This document shows, piece by piece, positions 1-5,379 of a stretch of DNA of 8,867 nt. The notes beneath the pieces are model-generated. The model was not told the origin of the DNA, did not search any database, and saw only the letters and a program-made list of their open reading frames with translations. The stretch's first letter is position 1. Every line of letters starts with the position of its first letter. The DNA comes from an uncultured Gemmobacter sp. GTDB lineage: Bacteria; Pseudomonadota; Alphaproteobacteria; Rhodobacterales; Rhodobacteraceae. Position numbers and translations under genes: made by a program. The DNA lies in the NCBI GenBank assembly GCA_937983495.1, contig CALKAA010000520.1, forward strand, positions 1 through 8,867, read 5' to 3'.

Positions 1-1
1 G

Positions 2-565
2 GCTGAGGTGATCGCAAGCCATGGGGGGCAGGCCGATGTGATCGGGCATTCCATGGGCGGCAAGGCTTCGATGATGCTGGCATTGAGCCATCCGGGCACG
101 GTGCGGCGGCTGGTGGTGGCCGACATCGCGCCGGTGGCCTATCAGCATGATCAGACGCAGTATATTCAGGCGATGCGCGCGATGGATCTGTCAGGCCTGA
201 CAGCGCGGGCCGAGGCCGACCGGCGGTTGGCGCTCACGGTGCCAGAGGCGCCGTTGCGCGCGTTTTTCCTGCAATCGCTCGACCTCAAGGCCGAAGGTGG
301 GCCGCGCTGGCGGCTGAACTTCGACACGCTCGCGGCCGAGATGCCCAGGATCGTCGGCTGGCCCGATCCGCAGGGGCAATTCGATGGGCCGACCCTGTTC
401 CTGACCGGTTCGGAAAGCGGCTATGTGCGCCCGGAGAACAGGCCGGTGATCCGTGCACTGTTCCCGAACGCGCATTTCGCCAAGCTGGCGGGGGCGGGGC
501 ATTGGCTGCATGCCGACCGCCCGCGCGAGTTCGAGGAGACGCTACGGGTGTTTCTGGGGGCTTGA
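2..565 (+). CDS. alpha/beta hydrolase, YbfF-like esterase (5' partial)
   Basis: This is the C-terminal part of an alpha/beta-hydrolase-fold enzyme. The reading frame is open from base 2, so the start lies upstream of the window. A GTG at base 8 is only an internal codon, and roughly the first 70 to 80 residues of the fold (early strands, oxyanion loop) are missing. The nucleophile elbow GHSMGG is encoded at about bases 44-61. An Asp in the segment VADIAPVAY follows 24 residues after the nucleophile Ser, and the likely catalytic His is in GAGHWLHADRP near the C-terminus. The elbow followed by DIAPV.Y is characteristic of the E. coli YbfF esterase group, where I recall the same Ser-to-Asp spacing in the triad. 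It is probably a cytoplasmic esterase or thioesterase; the substrate is unknown. It ends 5 bases from the stop of the convergent cytochrome b561 gene, so there is no room for a separate terminator. The fold is certain, the subfamily likely. Confidence 0.88.
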   Translation, partial: AEVIASHGGQADVIGHSMGGKASMMLALSHPGTVRRLVVADIAPVAYQHDQTQYIQAMRAMDLSGLTARAEADRRLALTVPEAPLRAFFLQSLDLKAEGGPRWRLNFDTLAAEMPRIVGWPDPQGQFDGPTLFLTGSESGYVRPENRPVIRALFPNAHFAKLAGAGHWLHADRPREFEETLRVFLGA

Positions 566-570
566 TGCGC

Positions 571-1080
571 TCAGGGCTGCGGGCGGCGCATCCGTTCCAT
601 CAGCCCGTCGCGCAGCCAGAATTGATGCCAAAGGGCTGCGGCCACATGCAGCCCGATCAGCACCAGCAACAGGGTTTTCAGGAACTCATGCGCGTCGCCT
701 GCGGCCTCAATCCCGCCGAACCATGCCACGCCCCCTGAAACGGCCACTGCGACCATCAGGATATAAAGCGCCCCATGCACGGCGGCAGAAATCCCCCGCA
801 GCAGGGCGCTTTGTCCGGCAGGCGCAGGCGGTGCGCCGCGTGTGACCCGCAGGATCATGCGCCAGAAGGCGATGACCAAAATGGCTACACCGGCAAAGAC
901 ATGGGCTGCCACCAGGGCCGAGAACGGCACTTCGGCCCCTTGCCGAAAGGCACGCCAAGCCTGCCCCATGGCCTCATTCGCGACGAATTGCCACAAGATC
1001 AGAAGCACGGTCACCCAATGCAGGGCAATCTGAATACGGGAATAGCCGGTTGAAACCTTTGGCGGCATATCTGCGCCCAT
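571..1080 (-). CDS. cytochrome b561 family protein (CybB-like)
   Basis: This 169-aa integral membrane protein matches the prokaryotic cytochrome b561 family (E. coli CybB is of similar size). Such proteins are inner-membrane di-haem b proteins that pass electrons to or from the quinone pool; E. coli CybB is described as a superoxide:ubiquinone oxidoreductase. Four hydrophobic segments lie at about residues 15-35, 55-78, 98-120 and 134-152. The N-terminal signature Y-S-R-x-Q-I-A-L-H-W is present. Candidate haem-ligand histidines sit at 21, 60, 102 and 145, with further His at 131 and 152. The start is set by AAAGGA on the minus strand (1089-1094), 8 bases before the ATG; a second in-frame Met lies 4 codons in. 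Seventy-four bases upstream, the 59-aa membrane-protein gene ends on the same strand, so the two may be cotranscribed from the promoter near 1360-1410. The family is confident; the physiological electron partner is not known. Confidence 0.9.
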   Translation of the reverse strand: MGADMPPKVSTGYSRIQIALHWVTVLLILWQFVANEAMGQAWRAFRQGAEVPFSALVAAHVFAGVAILVIAFWRMILRVTRGAPPAPAGQSALLRGISAAVHGALYILMVAVAVSGGVAWFGGIEAAGDAHEFLKTLLLVLIGLHVAAALWHQFWLRDGLMERMRRPQP

Positions 1081-1154
1081 GTCGGAAATCCTTTCACCTT
1101 TGAACAGCAGTATCCTACACGCTCAAGATGTGGAAATCCGTCGCAAAAACGACA

Positions 1155-1334
1155 TCAGCCGACGATCTGCCGGGCGACGAACCAGCTTGCAGGCAGCGCC
1201 GCGACAAAGCCGATGGCGGCGGCGGCCAGAATGGCGGGGATGGTGTCATGGCCGGTGACCAGCGCGACCACAACGCCCACGCCCATCAGCGTGGTCGAGG
1301 CCATGGAGAACAGGATCATCATCAGGCGGGTCAT
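1155..1334 (-). CDS. small two-helix membrane protein (59 aa, Rhodobacterales type)
   Basis: The frame is open further upstream to 1475, but the ATG at 1332-1334 is the better start. It has a strong Shine-Dalgarno sequence, and the extra upstream residues are Arg-rich and unlike any membrane protein. The product starts MTRLMMILFSMASTT. It has two hydrophobic helices, about residues 3-26 and 32-52, joined by a short turn containing His-Asp, and ends in a short tail with one Arg (VARQIVG). I recognise the pattern (short N-terminus, TTL.G, AAA.GF.AA.P.SW.VA) from small Rhodobacterales proteins that databases often call 'CTP synthetase'. Nothing here resembles the CTP synthase amidoligase or glutaminase domains, so that name would be wrong. 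The function is unknown. Its position upstream of cytochrome b561 and downstream of an FNR-like box suggests an envelope role under low oxygen, which is inference. Confidence 0.8.
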   Translation of the reverse strand: MTRLMMILFSMASTTLMGVGVVVALVTGHDTIPAILAAAAIGFVAALPASWFVARQIVG

Positions 1335-1341
1335 GTCAGGC

Positions 1342-1349
1342 TTTCCTCT
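1342..1349 (-). promoter_or_regulatory. ribosome binding site of the 59-aa membrane protein
   Basis: AGAGGAAA on the minus strand ends 7 bases before the ATG at 1332-1334. It decides the start: the longer open frame up to 1475 would run through the FNR-like box and through part of the palindrome. Confidence 0.75.
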
Positions 1350-1395
1350 TGCCACATTTCGCGCCCCAGCTTGCCGCGAAACCGCCCGCGCAACC

Positions 1396-1409
1396 TTGAT
1401 GCAGGTCAA
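1396..1409 (-). promoter_or_regulatory. FNR/FnrL-like box upstream of the 59-aa gene and cytochrome b561
   Basis: On the minus strand this reads TTGACCTGCATCAA, matching 9 of 10 defined positions of TTGAT-N4-ATCAA. TTGAC variants are common among FnrL sites of Rhodobacter. The centre is about 68 bases upstream of the start codon at 1334. A class II activation geometry (centre at -41.5) would put the transcript start near 1361, with a leader of about 27 bases. The match is seen directly; regulation by FnrL or a related Crp/Fnr protein is inferred. A plus-strand target is unlikely, because the next gene rightwards (ychF) points the other way. Confidence 0.6.
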
Positions 1410-1427
1410 GACAGTGCAGAACCGGGG

Positions 1428-1452
1428 CCCGATCCTTCGTCGAAGGATCGGG
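1428..1452. repeat. perfect inverted repeat, 12-bp arms with 1-base centre
   Basis: CCCGATCCTTCG at 1428-1439 is followed by a single T and then its exact reverse complement at 1441-1452. As RNA it would form a stem of about 10 bp with a CGTCG loop, extendable by G-C and G-T pairs outward. There is no U-run on either side, so it is not a standard intrinsic terminator. It lies between the ychF terminator and the FNR-like box, about 94-118 bases upstream of the 59-aa gene. It could be an operator for a dimeric regulator or a second, back-up 3' stem for ychF transcripts. Confidence 0.7.
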
Positions 1453-1473
1453 TCTGGCGGCACCCGCTCAAGC

Positions 1474-1499
1474 AAAAGGCCGCCCGTTGCGGGGCGGCC
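1474..1499 (-). terminator. intrinsic terminator of ychF
   Basis: Read on the minus strand, GGCCGCCC pairs with GGGCGGCC (8 bp, all G-C) around a 6-base loop. TTTT follows immediately, then GCTT. It starts 26 bases after the ychF stop codon. The U-run lies only on the minus-strand side, which fixes the direction. Confidence 0.88.
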
Positions 1500-1524
1500 C
1501 TGATCTCGTGCGTGCCGGCGCAGG

Positions 1525-2622
1525 TCAGCCGTTGAACAGGAAGTGCAGCACGTCGCCGTCCTTCACCTCATAGGTCTTGCCCTCGACGCGGAACTTGCCG
1601 GCCTCTTTCGCGCCCGCCTCGCCCTTATGGGTGATGTAATCGTCATAGGCGACCGTTTCGGCGCGGATGAAGCCTTTCTCGAAATCGCCATGGATCACGC
1701 CCGCCGCCTGCGGTGCCAGCATCCCCGACAGGATCGTCCAGGCGCGGGCCTCTTTCGGGCCAACGGTGAAATAGGTGCGCAGGCCCAGCAGGGCATAGCC
1801 CGCACGGATCAGCCGGTCGAGGCCCGCCTCGGTCAGCCCCATTTCCTCCAGGAACATCGCCGCTTCCTCATCGGAAAGCTGGCTGATCTCCTCCTCGATC
1901 TTGGCCGAAATCACCACCGAGGCCGCGCCTTGCTTCGCCGCCATCTCGGCCACGCGGGCGGATTGGCTGTTGCCCTCGGCGGCCTTCGATTCCTCGACAT
2001 TGCAGACAAACAGCACGGGCTTGGCCGTCAAGAGTTGCAGCATGCGCCATTGCTTCTGGTCATCCGCCGCCACCTGCACGGTGCGGGCGGGCTTGCCCTC
2101 GTTCAGCGCGGCCAGTGCGGCGCGCAGCAGGCGGTCCTGATCCAGCGTCTCCTGATCGCCGCCGCGCAGCTTTTTCGACAGGCTGGCCAGACGGCGCTCA
2201 ATGCTTTCCATATCGGCCAGCATCAGCTCGGTCTCGATGGTTTCGGCATCGGCGACCGGATCAATCCGGCCTTCCACATGGGTGATGTCGCCATCTTCAA
2301 AGCAGCGCAGCACATGGGCAATCGCGTCGCATTCGCGGATATTTGCGAGGAACTGGTTGCCCAAGCCCTCGCCCTTCGAGGCCCCGCGCACGAGGCCCGC
2401 AATATCCACAAAGGTCATTCGGGTCGGGATGATCTGCTTGGAGCCCGCAATCGCCGCCAGCTTGTCCAGCCGCGCATCCGGCACCGCCACTTCGCCCACA
2501 TTGGGTTCGATGGTGCAGAAGGGGAAGTTGGCGGCCTGCGCGGCAGCCGTGCGCGTCAGCGCGTTGAAGAGCGTGGACTTGCCCACATTCGGCAGCCCGA
2601 CAATGCCCATCTTGAAGCCCAT
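1525..2622 (-). CDS. ychF: redox-regulated ATPase YchF (OLA1/Obg family)
   Basis: This full-length 365-aa YchF is a cytosolic, ribosome-associated P-loop NTPase of the Obg family that prefers ATP over GTP and is linked to translation and oxidative-stress responses. Seen in the sequence are the P-loop GLPNVGKS (residues 9-16), the G3 motif DIAG (73-76) followed by the glycine-rich switch GASKGEGLGNQF, and NVEE (208-211) where GTPases have NKxD; that change accounts for the ATP preference in the family. A coiled-coil insert rich in Leu/Arg/Lys spans roughly 130-175. A C-terminal TGS domain ends in DGDVLHFLFNG. The start codon is preceded by AAAGGAG (2630-2636) with a 7-base gap; a second Met at residue 5 is less well placed. 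It is a single gene, divergent from the membrane protein at 2730, and closed by the terminator at 1474-1499. I see no defects. Confidence 0.97.
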   Translation of the reverse strand: MGFKMGIVGLPNVGKSTLFNALTRTAAAQAANFPFCTIEPNVGEVAVPDARLDKLAAIAGSKQIIPTRMTFVDIAGLVRGASKGEGLGNQFLANIRECDAIAHVLRCFEDGDITHVEGRIDPVADAETIETELMLADMESIERRLASLSKKLRGGDQETLDQDRLLRAALAALNEGKPARTVQVAADDQKQWRMLQLLTAKPVLFVCNVEESKAAEGNSQSARVAEMAAKQGAASVVISAKIEEEISQLSDEEAAMFLEEMGLTEAGLDRLIRAGYALLGLRTYFTVGPKEARAWTILSGMLAPQAAGVIHGDFEKGFIRAETVAYDDYITHKGEAGAKEAGKFRVEGKTYEVKDGDVLHFLFNG

Positions 2623-2729
2623 GTTCCCGCTCCTTTGACCTTTGCTGCTCCTTTATGGGGGATGCGGGGCAGGATCAAGCATGGCTTTGCCGCCTTGCTT
2701 TTCCGCTTTCGCCAAAGTTGAATGCCGGG

Positions 2730-4310
2730 ATGAGCTGGACGAGTGACAAGACAATTGCCGTAACGCTTGCCGTCTGGACGGTGGTCGCAGGCCTGCTGGG
2801 CGTTGTGTTCCAGACATTCGGCGCCTTGGCCTGGCATTGGCTGGCTTTCATCCTCTGGCTTGGCCTGGCGCTTGTGGCCCTGCTGATGCAGGCTGAACCC
2901 GAACGCCGGGCCTATCTGACGGCCACGCTGCGCCACAGCCGTTACACGCAGGTTTACCTGTATCTGGCGCGGCCGTTGAACACCTGGCTCTGGCACCGTC
3001 TGGGGCGGATGGAGCCGAGGCCAGACGGCACCCTGCGCCCGCCCCCCGAAACCGCGCCGCTGTGGCAGTTGATGCGCATGGCCCTGACATGGCGGGTGCT
3101 GAACCTCGCGCTTTTGCTGGCGGTGGCCTATCCGGTGCTGGCGCTGCTGCGGCCCTGGCTGTTTGGCGGCGATGCCGTCCTGGGCGCGGGGATTGTGGTC
3201 TTCCCGGCCAGCCCATTTTGGCCAGAACGCGCGGTTGTTCTGGGGCAGTTTGTCATCTTGGTTGCGGGCTTTGCGGGTTGGCATCTGGCGACAGCCAGTC
3301 CGCAGCGGTTCTGGCGAAGTGCCGCAGACTGGTTGCCAATAGCTGCATTCTCAGTCTCAGTCGCAGTCGTATCGGCAGGTGTATATTCAGGCGCAGGCAC
3401 AGTCGCAGGCCAAGTCGCATTTGCAGGCGTATTTGCATTCACAGGCGCAATCGCAGGCGTATTTGCAGGCAGAGGCGCATTAGCAAGTGCATTTTCGGGC
3501 GTCGGTGCAGTCGCATTCGCAGGCGTGGGCGTAGTCGCGTTCGCAGACGCAGATACAGGCGCATTCGTATTCGCGGGCTCATTTGCACTGGCAGTCTCTA
3601 TTCTTTGGGGAAAAGATCGCCCCGGCATCGCTATCATGCTCTTGCTGTTCGGCTGGTCACTTGGGCTGGCAGTGCTGGCGCGCTTTGCCGATATCCGTGC
3701 CTTGTCCCCGGACCTAAAGGCGGCGATCATTTTCCTCGCCGTGCTGCCCATCATCAACGGCCTTTTCGATGCCCTGTCCTATGCGGCCACCCTGGCCACC
3801 ATGCGCAAGGGGCTGGCGACCCCCTTGGCGCCGCTGCTGGGTCTGTTGGACCTTGGGATTGGGGCGCTGCTCTTTGCCGGGCTGGGGGCCACGATGCTGG
3901 CGGTCCTCGCGGCGCTGAATGCCCTGGCCAATGCGCCGCTGGTGGATCTGCCTGCGCTGTTTGCGGGGCTGCGCACAAGCTCCGGCGATTACTGGTGGCT
4001 TTACATGATCCTGTTTTCCACGCTGGTGCCGACAGCCCTGCATCTGCTGCTCGCGGCGCTGGCGTTGCAGGGGCTTTTTCCCAAAGGGCTGCGCCAGTGC
4101 ATTGCGCACTGGATTGGTGCGTCACCTCACAGCCCCCTTGATGCCGTGCGGGGCTTTGTGGCGCAGGCCACGCTTTGGTGGCTGCCGATCCTGCTCCTTG
4201 CCGGGGTGGCCTGGGCACTTTGGCAGGGCCTTGGCGGTTTCGCGGCCTGGGTGGGCTTGGGCTATCTTGCGCTGCTGGAGATCTTTGCGATCAGGATGGG
4301 GGCGGTTTGA
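2730..4310 (+). CDS. multi-pass membrane protein of unknown function with an Ala-X repeat insert
   Basis: I do not recognise this family. With the ATG at 2730 the protein has 526 aa and starts MSWTSDKTIAVTLAV. The frame is open back to 2655, but the added residues are not membrane-like and no start has a convincing Shine-Dalgarno sequence, so the start is tentative. Hydrophobic helices lie at about residues 9-29, 32-53, 122-145 and 168-188. The low-complexity Ala/Gly/Val/Phe stretch covers 206-289. About six more helices run to the C-terminus, separated by short loops such as ATMRKGLATPL and LRTSSGDYWW. A polar loop of about 65 residues, rich in Arg and Pro, follows helix 2. There is no nucleotide-binding, haem or catalytic motif that I can see. 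The gene is divergent from ychF (107-base gap), and trpA follows after 67 bases, so read-through into trpA is possible. A polytopic inner-membrane protein is certain; transport or another role is not shown. Confidence 0.82.
   Translation: MSWTSDKTIAVTLAVWTVVAGLLGVVFQTFGALAWHWLAFILWLGLALVALLMQAEPERRAYLTATLRHSRYTQVYLYLARPLNTWLWHRLGRMEPRPDGTLRPPPETAPLWQLMRMALTWRVLNLALLLAVAYPVLALLRPWLFGGDAVLGAGIVVFPASPFWPERAVVLGQFVILVAGFAGWHLATASPQRFWRSAADWLPIAAFSVSVAVVSAGVYSGAGTVAGQVAFAGVFAFTGAIAGVFAGRGALASAFSGVGAVAFAGVGVVAFADADTGAFVFAGSFALAVSILWGKDRPGIAIMLLLFGWSLGLAVLARFADIRALSPDLKAAIIFLAVLPIINGLFDALSYAATLATMRKGLATPLAPLLGLLDLGIGALLFAGLGATMLAVLAALNALANAPLVDLPALFAGLRTSSGDYWWLYMILFSTLVPTALHLLLAALALQGLFPKGLRQCIAHWIGASPHSPLDAVRGFVAQATLWWLPILLLAGVAWALWQGLGGFAAWVGLGYLALLEIFAIRMGAV
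3345..3596 (+). repeat. 42 degenerate hexanucleotide repeats (consensus GCA-KKY), coding for Ala-X dipeptides
   Basis: Within the membrane-protein gene, 252 bases divide into 42 hexamers without any break in phase. The first codon of each pair ends in A in 37 of 42 cases, most often GCA. The second is usually GGC/GGT (15), TTC/TTT (11) or GTC (8). All 24 alanines occur in the first position, 22 as GCA and 2 as GCG, whereas the rest of the gene and its neighbours use mostly GCC and GCG. The protein is therefore an Ala-(Gly/Phe/Val) dipeptide array at residues 206-289. Because the unit is 6 bases, gain or loss of units keeps the frame. The sharp codon change at both edges suggests an expansion that grew inside the gene, now partly diverged by point mutation. 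Confidence 0.85.
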
Positions 4311-4377
4311 TGGCATCCCCCATTGATTTCCGCCCCGCTTCACGGCACATCGGGCGGAACCACAGTGAGGACGCCCG

Positions 4378-5169
4378 ATGACCCGGATCGACGCCAAATT
4401 CGCCAAGCTCAAGGCCGAAGGCAAAAAGGCCTTTGTCGCCTATATCATGGGGGGCGATCCGGATGTCGGCACATCGCTGCAAGTGATGAAGGGCCTGCCG
4501 GCTGCGGGCGTGGATATCATCGAACTGGGCATGCCCTTCACCGATCCGATGGCCGATGGCCCGACGATCCAGCTGGCCGGTCAGCGCGCGCTGGATGGCG
4601 GCATGACCATGGACCTCGTGCTGGGCATGGTGCGCGATTTCCGCCGGGGCGACTCTGAAACCCCGATCGTGCTGATGGGGTATTACAACCCGATCTATGC
4701 GCGCGGTGTGGACCGCTTTCTGGCCGAGGCCGTGGAGGCCGGGATTGACGGCCTGATCGTTGTCGATCTGCCGCCCGAGGAGGATGACGAGCTGTGCATT
4801 CCGGCGCAGGCGGTTGGCCTCAATTTCATCCGGCTGGCCACCCCCACCACCGATGACAAGCGCCTGCCTGCGGTGCTCAAGAACACCTCCGGCTTTGTCT
4901 ATTACGTCTCGGTCACCGGCATCACCGGCGCGGCGGCGGCGCAGGCGGCGGCGGTGGGGCCAGAGGTCGCCCGCATCAAGCAATCGACCGATCTGCCGGT
5001 GATCGTGGGCTTTGGCATCAACACCGCCGAGAATGCGCGCGACATCGCGAGCATTGCGGATGGCTGCGTGGTGGGGTCTGCCATCGTGAAGGAAATCGGC
5101 GCGGGCAAACCCGTGACCGAGGTTCTGGCGAAAGTGGCGGATCTGGCCAGCGGCGCGCACAGCGCCTGA
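4378..5169 (+). CDS. trpA: tryptophan synthase alpha subunit
   Basis: TrpA cleaves indole-3-glycerol phosphate to indole and glyceraldehyde 3-phosphate, and passes indole through a tunnel to TrpB in the alpha2-beta2 complex, the last step of tryptophan synthesis. The 263-aa (beta/alpha)8 barrel is complete. The catalytic Glu49 and Asp60 fall at the same numbers as in the Salmonella enzyme, inside IELGMPFTDPMADGP. Tyr175 and the flexible loop VTGITGA (residues 179-185) are present, as are the phosphate-binding segments GFGI (211-214) and GSAIVK (233-238). The ATG at 4378 has GAGG at 4367-4370, 7 bases upstream. trpB is not next to it, although it normally precedes trpA. Here an unrelated membrane-protein gene ends 67 bases upstream and a peroxidase gene follows. 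No trp attenuator (Trp-rich leader) is visible in the 67-base gap. Confidence 0.97.
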   Translation: MTRIDAKFAKLKAEGKKAFVAYIMGGDPDVGTSLQVMKGLPAAGVDIIELGMPFTDPMADGPTIQLAGQRALDGGMTMDLVLGMVRDFRRGDSETPIVLMGYYNPIYARGVDRFLAEAVEAGIDGLIVVDLPPEEDDELCIPAQAVGLNFIRLATPTTDDKRLPAVLKNTSGFVYYVSVTGITGAAAAQAAAVGPEVARIKQSTDLPVIVGFGINTAENARDIASIADGCVVGSAIVKEIGAGKPVTEVLAKVADLASGAHSA

Positions 5170-5181
5170 ACCGGCGAACCC

Positions 5182-5218
5182 GCCCCCTCTTCCCGGCAAA
5201 GGCTGAGGGGGAGGGGGC
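5182..5218 (+). terminator. G/C-rich stem-loop after trpA (possible terminator)
   Basis: GCCCCCTC at 5182-5189 pairs with GAGGGGGC at 5211-5218. Two T-G wobbles and two C-G pairs extend the stem to 12 bp, around a loop of 13 bases. It begins 12 bases after the trpA stop. There is no U-run behind it, so it may slow or stabilise transcript ends rather than act as a textbook intrinsic terminator. Confidence 0.5.
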
Positions 5219-5299
5219 ACAGGCCTTCGGGCGGGCCAAGGCCCCCCATTTCGTCCTGCAAAGACGTATCCGAGTTGCGCTTTTGAATCATTCTAAGAA

Positions 5300-5313
5300 T
5301 TGATCCAGATCAA
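5300..5313 (+). promoter_or_regulatory. FNR/FnrL box upstream of cytochrome c peroxidase
   Basis: TTGATCCAGATCAA matches the FNR consensus TTGAT-N4-ATCAA at all ten defined positions. Its centre is about 73 bases upstream of the ATG at 5380. With the class II activator position (-41.5) transcription would start near 5348, giving a leader of about 32 bases. Cytochrome c peroxidase genes are known FNR-type targets in Paracoccus and other proteobacteria, so low-oxygen induction is the expected regulation. I see no good -10 hexamer, which is common at activator-dependent promoters. Confidence 0.85.
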
Positions 5314-5368
5314 GGCCCCGCTTTGGGCCCGGCCGCATCCTGCCCTCCGAACGCGCGACGCATGAGAT

Positions 5369-5372
5369 GGAG
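5369..5372 (+). promoter_or_regulatory. ribosome binding site deciding the peroxidase start
   Basis: GGAG lies 7 bases before the ATG at 5380. The two alternative in-frame starts are worse: the ATG at 5362 would place MRWRSG in front of the signal peptide, and the TTG at 5323 would add an unlikely 19-residue extension. Confidence 0.65.
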
Positions 5373-5379
5373 ATCTGGG

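Noticed and set aside
1084..1139. Direct repeat GGAAATCC at 1084-1091 and 1132-1139, upstream of cytochrome b561.
   Set aside because: At eight bases and 48 apart, chance is adequate. The first copy overlaps the ribosome site of the cytochrome gene, and I know no regulator with this motif here.
2643..2674. Possible sigma-70-like promoter for ychF on the minus strand (TTGATC, 17 bases, TAAAGG).
   Set aside because: The -10 element matches only 3 of 6 consensus positions, too weak to list as a feature.
1543..2721. Long plus-strand open frame (392 codons) opposite ychF.
   Set aside because: It is antisense to a fully conserved YchF, has His/Arg/Gln-rich shadow composition and contains no recognisable motif.
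3345..3596. CRISPR array or regulatory iterons in the repetitive stretch.
   Set aside because: The units are contiguous 6-base degenerate repeats inside an open reading frame, with no spacers and no dyad repeats.
3062..4141. Long open frames on both strands across the repeat (plus 3062-4141, minus 3128-3757) with Arg-rich or Ala/Pro/Thr/Asn-rich products.
   Set aside because: They are shadows caused by the absence of stop triplets in the hexamer repeat and by high GC. Composition is low-complexity, there is no start signal, and they overlap a coherent membrane protein.
4291..5220. Minus-strand open frame (309 codons) opposite trpA.
   Set aside because: It is a shadow of trpA, rich in His, Arg and Gly, and shows no ribosome site or domain.
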